Shown: piece by piece, positions 8,576 to 14,744 of the stretch | Position numbering within the stretch: position 1 is the stretch's first letter | How the letters are laid out: every line of letters begins with the position of its first letter | DNA from: Pseudarthrobacter sp. ATCC 49987 | Lineage (GTDB): Bacteria > Actinomycetota > Actinomycetes > Actinomycetales > Micrococcaceae | Assembly: GCF_009928425.1 (NCBI RefSeq) | Contig: NZ_JAABNS010000001.1 | Location: forward strand, 310,001-374,000 | Length of the DNA: 64,000 bases | Direction of reading: 5' to 3' | Translations under genes and position numbers: made by a program | The notes under the pieces: model-generated | What the model was told of the DNA's origin: nothing | Databases searched by the model: none | Seen by the model: the letters and a program-made list of their open reading frames with translations, nothing else

Positions 8576-9733
8576 CTACCCCGAGATCAGCTCCAGCACC
8601 CGGCCCCGGTGCAGGGCAAGGTACACGCGGTCCCGCAGGAGGTTGGCCTCGCCGTCCGTGAGTGTCCGGTCCAGCGGCTGCAGCACCAGCCGCAGCAGCA
8701 CATTCACCTGGTCCGGAGTGAGGCGGAGCCGTTCGACGGCGGCGGTCGGCAGACCCGATGCCGGGGTCACCGCCCTGATCTCCAGCGCGGCCAGCATCTC
8801 GGCTTCCGCCCCGAGGGCCGTCCGCGCACGGTCACCCAGCAGCTCGACGTCGGCCTCCGCCGCGGAGCCCAGCACGAGCGACAGATCGCGCCTGACCTCG
8901 GGCATGACCGACACCGGCCGGTAGGGATTCAAGTCCAGCAGCTGGGCCCGGACTTCGGGGTTTTCCGAGCGCAGGAGCCGGATGTCCCGGATGCCCTTGC
9001 GCAGCATCAGGGCACGGTCCAGCCCCAAGCCGAGGGCGAGGCCGGCCCAGCGCCGCGGATCGAGCCCGGAGCCGCGGAGGACCTGCGCGGCGACAAGGCC
9101 GCATTCGGCCAGTTCCAGCCATTCCCGGCTGCCGTCCGGCTGGGTGACGAGCACGTCGAGCTGCCTGCCCGTATCCGTGTAGTGGTGGGTTGCCGGGGTC
9201 GAGCGCCACTGCACATCCGGGCAGACGGAGGCCGGAAGGACCGCGTCCACGACGGCCGCCATCATCTGGTCCAGCTCGGCGGAACCCAGCAGCCCGCGCG
9301 CTTTGAGCCTCCAGAGATCCACCTGGTGCGGGGCGCCCACGTGGGTGCGGTCGATCGTGTCCCTCCGGTACACCGGGCCTGGCACCGCGTGCAGCCGGTC
9401 GTAGTGGCCCATTTCCCCGTGCAGCGAGTCGAGCAGGGCCGGGACCCCCGCCGACGTGTGGCTCCGCAGCATCACCGTCGGGCTGACATGGCGGGAGTGG
9501 CGCGAATCGCGGGTGACGTCGTCGGGGGAGTAGCCCAGCCGGTCGTAGTTGTCGGCAGTTGCGACGAGGGGGCTGAGCCGGTGCGTCTCAACCGCGATGC
9601 TCCAGAGGCGTTCCAGCGCCGTCGTGATTTCCGCCAGCAGCAGGGACATGGCGTGGGGGCCCTGCGCGGGATCGGACAAGTCGCGGAGCGACAGGGCGGC
9701 CTGCAGCTCGGAGGGGGTCAAATAGTTTTTCAT
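8576..9733 (-). CDS. srmL: PheS-related ligase with fused anticodon-binding domain (srmL-like)
   Basis: 385 residues from the ATG at 9733 (AAGGA Shine-Dalgarno just upstream). The N-terminal two thirds is a class II synthetase core of the PheS type: RSHTSA, VYRRDTIDRTHVGAPHQVD (motif 2 region) and GLALGLGLDR (motif 3). The last about 90 residues, starting near PEVRRDLSLVL and ending LTDGEANLLRDRV, match an FDX-ACB domain, which is normally on PheT. This PheS+FDX-ACB fusion resembles mitochondrial PheRS. I recall the public label 'PheS-related mystery ligase SrmL' for such proteins but cannot verify it here. Whether it charges tRNA is unknown. It is divergent from a TipA-type regulator. Confidence 0.75.
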   Translation of the reverse strand: MKNYLTPSELQAALSLRDLSDPAQGPHAMSLLLAEITTALERLWSIAVETHRLSPLVATADNYDRLGYSPDDVTRDSRHSRHVSPTVMLRSHTSAGVPALLDSLHGEMGHYDRLHAVPGPVYRRDTIDRTHVGAPHQVDLWRLKARGLLGSAELDQMMAAVVDAVLPASVCPDVQWRSTPATHHYTDTGRQLDVLVTQPDGSREWLELAECGLVAAQVLRGSGLDPRRWAGLALGLGLDRALMLRKGIRDIRLLRSENPEVRAQLLDLNPYRPVSVMPEVRRDLSLVLGSAAEADVELLGDRARTALGAEAEMLAALEIRAVTPASGLPTAAVERLRLTPDQVNVLLRLVLQPLDRTLTDGEANLLRDRVYLALHRGRVLELISG

Positions 9734-9775
9734 GAGGGGTCCTTGGCTGTGGGTGCGGGAGGGGAGCTTCACCCT

Positions 9776-9852
9776 CAGCCGCTGCACCGGACGGACCCCG
9801 GCGGCTGCAGTTATGCGCGCGACAAGAAGCCCGTGCGGCCGGAAAGCGGCCG
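9776..9852 (-). promoter_or_regulatory. Structured leader of the PheS-related gene (two hairpins)
   Basis: In the 285-base gap upstream of the PheS-like gene lie two potential hairpins: CAGCCGC/GCGGCTG (9776-9782 with 9801-9807) and CGGCCG-GAAAG-CGGCCG (9836-9852). A synthetase-like gene with a structured leader invites comparison with a T-box, but no T-box consensus was seen. The promoter for this strand was not located. Confidence 0.35.
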
Positions 9853-9937
9853 AGGGCTGATAAATCGCTGCTGCGTGTGCATGCCTCCCATGCTACGCCA
9901 GGCCGCCGGCGTCCCCGCGGGCCGTCATACGCAGGCC

Positions 9938-9968
9938 TTGACCTTGACGCAGCGTCAACCCCTAGCAT
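9938..9968 (+). promoter_or_regulatory. MerR-type promoter and operator of the TipA-like gene
   Basis: A -35 box TTGACC (9938-9943) and -10 box TAGCAT (9963-9968) are separated by exactly 19 bases, the overlong spacer typical of MerR-activated promoters. The spacer contains a perfect inverted repeat TTGACGC-A-GCGTCAA (9944-9958). This is where a MerR-family protein binds and untwists DNA, so the gene downstream very probably activates its own transcription when its ligand is bound. Confidence 0.85.
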
Positions 9969-10018
9969 CGGGTTACCGGCACCAAGCGGCCGGCGCCGGA
10001 CCGGAAGGAGGCAGCCAC

Positions 10019-10789
10019 ATGGAATGGTCGGTGCAACAGATCGCCAGGACCGCCGGGACCACGAGCCGGACGCTGCGGCACTACGACGACATCGGACTGC
10101 TCAAACCCAGCCGGACCGGCGGGAACGGCTACCGGTTCTACGACCAGGCATCCCTCGTGCGGCTGCAGCGGATCCTGCTCCTGCGGGACCTGGGGCTCGG
10201 CCTCCCGGCCATCGCCGAGGTTCTCGGCCACGAGCCCGACGCCGAACAGGCGCTCGGCCGGCACCTCGACTGGCTGCGGCAGGAACAGGCCCGGCTGGCC
10301 CGCCAGATCGCCTCGGTCCGGCAGACGATTGACACATTGAAAGCAGGAGGAGAGATCATGGCGGAGAAAATGTTCGACGGCTTCGACCACACCCAGTACA
10401 GGGACGAGGTGGAGGAGCGCTGGGGCAGGGACTCGTACGCGGCGGGCGACGCCTGGTGGCGCCGGATGAGCCCGGCCGGGAAGGACGCCTGGAAGCTGCG
10501 TTCCCGGCAGCTGGGCAGCGACTGGACCGCAGCCGCGGAGTCGGGGATCCCGGCGGACAGCGCCGAGGCCCAGGAGCTGGCCCGGCGGCACGGGGAATGG
10601 CTTGCCGGCATCCCCGGCACGCCCGCCTCAGCGTCCGCCACCGGCGGCAACGGCGACGTGAAAGGCTACGTCACCGGCCTCGGCGAGATGTACGTTACCG
10701 ATCCGCGCTTCGCCGCGAACTACGGCGGCGCAGCCGGTGCATCCTTCGTCCGCGACGCCCTCCGGATCTACGCCGGCAGGCACCTCTAG
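10019..10789 (+). CDS. TipA-like MerR-family ligand-sensing activator (long form)
   Basis: 256 residues. The N-terminal winged helix (SVQQIARTAGTTSRTLRHYD, 4-23) and GNGYRFYD are classic MerR; a dimerisation helix follows (about 80-112), then a TipAS antibiotic-recognition domain (about 114-256: FDGFDHTQYRDEVEERWG through YAGRHL). In Streptomyces TipA senses thiopeptides. Here the entire protein lacks cysteine, so the covalent thiostrepton capture described for TipA is not possible and the ligand may differ. GGAAGGAGG precedes the ATG. Its promoter has the MerR 19-base spacer, and it is divergent from the PheS-related ligase gene. Confidence 0.88.
   Translation: MEWSVQQIARTAGTTSRTLRHYDDIGLLKPSRTGGNGYRFYDQASLVRLQRILLLRDLGLGLPAIAEVLGHEPDAEQALGRHLDWLRQEQARLARQIASVRQTIDTLKAGGEIMAEKMFDGFDHTQYRDEVEERWGRDSYAAGDAWWRRMSPAGKDAWKLRSRQLGSDWTAAAESGIPADSAEAQELARRHGEWLAGIPGTPASASATGGNGDVKGYVTGLGEMYVTDPRFAANYGGAAGASFVRDALRIYAGRHL
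10358..10789 (+). CDS. Probable internal translation product: TipAS-like stand-alone sensor
   Basis: An in-frame ATG at 10358, codon 114 of the TipA-like gene, is preceded by a very strong Shine-Dalgarno (AGGAGGAGA at 10345-10353, five bases away). Initiation there would yield a 143-residue protein consisting only of the ligand-binding domain. Streptomyces tipA makes exactly such a second product, TipAS, of about 144 residues from an internal start. The conservation of both start and size argues that the short form is real here. Confidence 0.7.
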   Translation: MAEKMFDGFDHTQYRDEVEERWGRDSYAAGDAWWRRMSPAGKDAWKLRSRQLGSDWTAAAESGIPADSAEAQELARRHGEWLAGIPGTPASASATGGNGDVKGYVTGLGEMYVTDPRFAANYGGAAGASFVRDALRIYAGRHL

Positions 10790-10825
10790 GACCGGCGGCG
10801 CCGGGACCGGGACTAAACTTGACCG

Positions 10826-12499
10826 GTGACTCTTTCAACGCATTTCACGGCCGGCAACACCACCGACGCGCCGCGCAGCGACCTCCCCGGCCTGCTCGAA
10901 GCCCTGGCGGCGGACCTGCGCCGCATCGGCTACACCGTTGACGGCGTCGCCGGACTCCTGGGCCCGGCCGCGCACAGCGCCCTCAGCCGCGACCAGCTCG
11001 TTCCCGCGCTGATCGTCACCGAGGCCGCCCGCCACGGGGAGCCGACGACGACGGCGGCGCTCGCCGCCGTCGTCCGGTTCTGGCTGCTGGCCGAACCGCA
11101 GTCCGCCGCAACGCTCGACGCCTCCCTTCCCGGCATCCGCACGGCGGGCCTGCTGGAACTGGGCCTCGTGGAGCCGTCCGCGGATGGCCTGGTTCAGGCG
11201 AAGGTGGATCTGCGGCCGTACGGCTGGGACGGAACCCCCGGGGACGGCACCCAAGGGGACGGCACCCAGGGGGAAAACGAAAACACTGCCGGCAGCGGCG
11301 GCGCGGAGCTTTGGGTGGCCAGCGACCTGGCCGCCCACCAGCGCCCCGGCGTTCTGCGCCACGACCACGTGCTCGGGATCGGGCAGGCATCCACCACGCT
11401 GGTACAGGTCACCGCCCGCCGGCATGTGGCCCGCGCCCTGGACCTTGGCACCGGCTGTGGCATCCAGACCTTCCACCTGCTGCACCACGCCGAGCATGTG
11501 ACCGCCACCGACATCTCCGGGCGTGCGCTGGCATTTACACGCTTCAACCTTTTGTTAAACGCCGGCCAGCTGCACCTGGACCCCGCCGATCTGGAGGCCC
11601 GGGTGAGCCTGCGCCAGGGCTCCCTGCTGGATCCGGTGGCGGGCGAGGAGTTCGACCTGGTGGTCTCCAACCCGCCGTTCGTGATCACGCCGCGCAGCCT
11701 GGGGGAGGCCGCCGCGGACCAGTTCACCTACCGCGACGGCGGCCTGCCGGGCGATGACATCGTCGCCGCCCTGGTCCGGGACCTTCCCTCGGCCCTCACG
11801 CCTGGCGGAACAGCCCAGTTATTGGGCAACTGGGAGATCCCGGCGGGCGCCGACTGGGCCGAACGGCCGCAAAACTGGGCCAGTCCGGACGCGGACGCCT
11901 GGTTCATCCAGCGCGAGCAGGTCAGCCCGGAACAGTACGCCGAGACCTGGCTGCAGGACGCCTCCGAGGCCCGCGACCGGCGCCTTTACCAGGACTCGTA
12001 CGCCGCGTACCTGGACGACTTCGCCGCCCGCAGCGTCCAGGCCATCGGTTTCGGGATGATCTGGCTGCGCCGGCCCGCCCAGGGCCCCCCGGTGCTGAGG
12101 CGCTTCGAGGAGATCACCTATCCGATCGAGCAGCCCGTCGGCCCGCACCTCGGTGCCGCCGTGGAACGCGCCGACTGGCTGGCCGGCCACGACCTGGCGG
12201 CCGCTCACCTGCTAGTGGCCGAGGACGTCACCGAGGAACGGCACCAGCGCCCCGGTGCTGAGCACCCCGGCGTCATCCTGCTGCGTCAGGGTGCCGGCCT
12301 GCGCCGCACCAACCTGCTGAGCACCGAACTGGCCGGCTTTGTCTCAGCGTGCGACGGCGACTTGTCCGTTGGGCAGATCATCGGCGCCCTCGAGGCGCTG
12401 CTGGGTGGAGGCGAGGACTGGGACAGCGGGACCTTCCGCAGCGGGCTCCTCACGGAGGTGGGGAACCTGGTCCGCGACGGCTTCCTGCTCCCTGCCTAA
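10826..12499 (+). CDS. Class I SAM-dependent methyltransferase, HemK/small-MTase type
   Basis: 557 residues. A variable N-terminal domain (about 1-200) precedes the methyltransferase core: LDLGTGCGIQTFHLL (SAM loop, about 208-222), TDISGRAL and VSNPPF (about 282-287). NPPF is the motif of enzymes that methylate a planar amide or exocyclic nitrogen (Gln of proteins, or adenine/guanine of nucleic acid). A C-terminal domain of about 170 residues follows. The target is unknown. GTG 10826 has TAAACT six bases upstream, so it is probably leaderless. Its last 156 bases overlap the convergent MFS gene. Confidence 0.75.
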   Translation: MTLSTHFTAGNTTDAPRSDLPGLLEALAADLRRIGYTVDGVAGLLGPAAHSALSRDQLVPALIVTEAARHGEPTTTAALAAVVRFWLLAEPQSAATLDASLPGIRTAGLLELGLVEPSADGLVQAKVDLRPYGWDGTPGDGTQGDGTQGENENTAGSGGAELWVASDLAAHQRPGVLRHDHVLGIGQASTTLVQVTARRHVARALDLGTGCGIQTFHLLHHAEHVTATDISGRALAFTRFNLLLNAGQLHLDPADLEARVSLRQGSLLDPVAGEEFDLVVSNPPFVITPRSLGEAAADQFTYRDGGLPGDDIVAALVRDLPSALTPGGTAQLLGNWEIPAGADWAERPQNWASPDADAWFIQREQVSPEQYAETWLQDASEARDRRLYQDSYAAYLDDFAARSVQAIGFGMIWLRRPAQGPPVLRRFEEITYPIEQPVGPHLGAAVERADWLAGHDLAAAHLLVAEDVTEERHQRPGAEHPGVILLRQGAGLRRTNLLSTELAGFVSACDGDLSVGQIIGALEALLGGGEDWDSGTFRSGLLTEVGNLVRDGFLLPA

Positions 12500-13804
12500 G
12501 ACGGCCGGCGCGAGGGCGCCCGGCACCGCCGGGCCGGTCGCGCCCTCGCCGCCGAAACGCGGCAGGACATACGCGGTGACGGCCAGGGCCACCAGGACCC
12601 CGCCCACCCCGGTGATAAGGAAGCTCAGCCGAATCGGGAGCAGGGCGCCAAGCAGCCCGCCCAGCGCCAAGGCTCCAATGGAGACGGCCCGGGTGAGGCC
12701 CCCGAGGATAGCCATCGCCTGGCCGCGGCCGCCCTCCGGGATCCGCAGGATGGCAATCGCCCCGAAACACGCGTTCAGCACCCCGCAGGCCGCCCCCATC
12801 GCGGTGTAGGCCACGAACAACAGTTCCACACCCGGCACCAGGGCCATGATCCCCAGGAAGGCCGAGGCCAGGGCCATCGAAACGAGCAGGATGCGCAGGC
12901 GGGCTGCCGGGGTCCTGATCCGCCCGGCCAGTGCCGCCCCGGACGCCATGCCGAGACCAAACGACGCAGCCAGCAGCCCGTACTGCGTTTCGGTGGCGCC
13001 GAGTTCGTCGCGGGCCAGGAACACTTCCAGGACGTTGGTCGCCTCGCCGACCGTGATGAAGAAGAGCGCGCCGAGGACCAGGGACCAGACCAGGCCGTCC
13101 GCCCGGATCAGGCGCAGCCCGTCCAGCAGGGCAGGCTTCTCCTTGCCCGCCCGTTCGGTGGCCGTGCCCCGGCGGGTCCGGATCAGCAGGGCGCCCGCAG
13201 CCATCGCCAGATAGCAGCCGCTGGCCACGGCAAACACCAGGCCGGATCCGCCCCAGCCGCTCAGCAGCCCGCCTGCCGCCGGGCCGACCATGCCGGCAAT
13301 CATGATGGTTGCCTGCATGGTGCCCAGCGCCCGTGGCGTCCGCTCCTCGCCCACGATCCGGGGCAGCAGGGCCTGCCAGGTGGGCCCCGCCACCGCCTGG
13401 GCGGAGTCAAGGAGGAAGGTCATGGCGAACAGCGCCGGAAGGTAGTTGTCCAGATACTGCATTCCCAGCCCCATGCCGGCCACTGCCGCGGCACTGACCA
13501 CGGAGGACGCCGTCGCCAGCGTCCTGGAATCCCGCGTGTCGGCCAGACGGCCGGCCCACGGCGCCAGCAGCACCAGCGGGAGCGCCGAGCAGAGCAGATA
13601 CGCCGCCACCAGCCAGGGCCCGGCAACCTGGGTCAGGCCGGCGGCGGCCAGGTTCTGCAGGTGCAGCATGACGCTGATAATGACGGCGCCCATGCCGGCC
13701 GTGGCAATGAAGCGGGCGCTGCTGGCGAGGAGGAAATCCCTGGTGCTCCAGAGGGGCTGCCCGGCCCCGGGGTCGCCCGGCAACTTATGAAGTATCTGTT
13801 TCAT
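12344..13804 (-). CDS. MFS transporter (drug-efflux type)
   Basis: 486 residues, about 12 membrane helices ending near YVLPRFGG (residue about 416). The loop 2-3 motif appears as GRLADTRDSRTLAT. After the last helix comes a hydrophilic tail of about 65 residues that is read antisense to the end of the methyltransferase gene and looks like run-on coding rather than a domain. The substrate is unknown; divergence from an ArsR-like regulator suggests inducible export. ATG 13804 lies six bases after a TAGCTT -10 box. Confidence 0.8.
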   Translation of the reverse strand: MKQILHKLPGDPGAGQPLWSTRDFLLASSARFIATAGMGAVIISVMLHLQNLAAAGLTQVAGPWLVAAYLLCSALPLVLLAPWAGRLADTRDSRTLATASSVVSAAAVAGMGLGMQYLDNYLPALFAMTFLLDSAQAVAGPTWQALLPRIVGEERTPRALGTMQATIMIAGMVGPAAGGLLSGWGGSGLVFAVASGCYLAMAAGALLIRTRRGTATERAGKEKPALLDGLRLIRADGLVWSLVLGALFFITVGEATNVLEVFLARDELGATETQYGLLAASFGLGMASGAALAGRIRTPAARLRILLVSMALASAFLGIMALVPGVELLFVAYTAMGAACGVLNACFGAIAILRIPEGGRGQAMAILGGLTRAVSIGALALGGLLGALLPIRLSFLITGVGGVLVALAVTAYVLPRFGGEGATGPAVPGALAPAVLGREQEAVADQVPHLREEPAAEGPAVPVLASTQQRLEGADDLPNGQVAVAR

Positions 13805-13810
13805 AGTCGC

Positions 13811-13840
13811 AAGCTACTCCAGCGCCGACCGCATTGTCAA
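13811..13840 (-). promoter_or_regulatory. Promoter of the MFS gene
   Basis: Read on the minus strand: TTGACA (13840-13835), an 18-base spacer, then TAGCTT (13816-13811); the ATG follows after six bases, so transcription should start at or next to the start codon. Two direct copies of ACTATGAAA (13857-13849 and 13808-13800 on the minus strand) flank the promoter, each followed by GATA within a few bases. They are good operator candidates for the divergent regulator. Confidence 0.75.
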
Positions 13841-13882
13841 GCATATCTTTCATAGTTTGGCGGCGCTCGGTAGACTGGTGGT

Positions 13883-14563
13883 GTGAATGCAGATACCCCA
13901 ATGGCGGAGTCACCGGTCCCGCCGGCCGCGAAACGCCGGCAGCGTCCGGAGAAGAAAGTGGAAATCACTGACCCGAAGGCGATCCGCGCGCTCGCGCATG
14001 CCGCCCGGCTGGAAGTCATTTCCGAACTGTATTCGACCCAGGTGAGCCGGACGGCCACCGAGCTCGCCGCGCAGACCGGCCTCACGCCGAGCGCCATGAG
14101 CTACCACCTGCGCGCCCTGCAGAAGTGGGGCATCGTGGTGCCGGCAGCCACTGCCGGCGACGCGCGGGAGCGCCGCTGGAAGGCCGCGGGTACCGACTTC
14201 ACCATCAACTCCGGCGGAGGCGTGGCGAGCCCAGAGTTTGCCGTGCTGGACCTTGAACTGGACGCCTACCGCCGGCGTGTCAACGCGTACGCCAGGACCC
14301 GCGACGAGCAGCGCCGGCGCGGCGACGCGGTGGACGGGCCTTCCTCCGTGGTGCTGGCCAGCAACCTGCTCTACCTGACGCCGGCCCAGCGGGCAGAGCT
14401 GAACAACCGGCTCTTCGACCTGCTGCGGGACTACGAACTGGACGATCCGGACCAGGTCCCCGAGGGGGCCGTGCGGATGGCGACCATGTGGTCGATGATC
14501 CCGGATGACCGCGGACAGCCCCCGGCGAACCCTTCTGACAGCCCTCCCGAAAGTCCCGCCTGA
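13883..14563 (+). CDS. ArsR-like helix-turn-helix regulator
   Basis: 226 residues. An N-terminal basic stretch precedes a winged HTH: ALAHAARLEVISELY, then TATELAAQTGLTPSAMSYHL (recognition helix, about 55-75) and the wing. About 120 residues follow with no clear domain. It is divergent from the MFS exporter with 78 bases between, so it probably represses both. No metal-binding CxC is present, so it is not a metal sensor of the ArsR/SmtB kind. GTG 13883 has TAGACT (13871-13876) six bases upstream. Confidence 0.8.
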   Translation: MNADTPMAESPVPPAAKRRQRPEKKVEITDPKAIRALAHAARLEVISELYSTQVSRTATELAAQTGLTPSAMSYHLRALQKWGIVVPAATAGDARERRWKAAGTDFTINSGGGVASPEFAVLDLELDAYRRRVNAYARTRDEQRRRGDAVDGPSSVVLASNLLYLTPAQRAELNNRLFDLLRDYELDDPDQVPEGAVRMATMWSMIPDDRGQPPANPSDSPPESPA

Positions 14564-14744
14564 CAGCATCCCGGGGCGCCTTTGCGGCGTCCTGCGAACG
14601 GACGCCGGGCGGAGGTTCATTACGTCCGGAAGTCGGGCCCGGGAGCCCGCCGTTTCAGGCTGGATGCGCGGGAATCCGCAAAATATGGTGAACTAGGCGG
14701 GTATGGGCGCATCTGCCCGAGCAACCTTTTTCTGTAGGAGCACC

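Noticed and set aside
9734..9937. T-box riboswitch before the PheS-like gene.
   Set aside because: Two hairpins are present, but no T-box antiterminator consensus or specifier loop could be found.
8501..10018. The TipA-like frame is open about 1.5 kb upstream, suggesting a 762-residue protein.
   Set aside because: The upstream part is antisense to the PheS-like gene; the MerR promoter and GGAAGGAGG place the real start at 10019.
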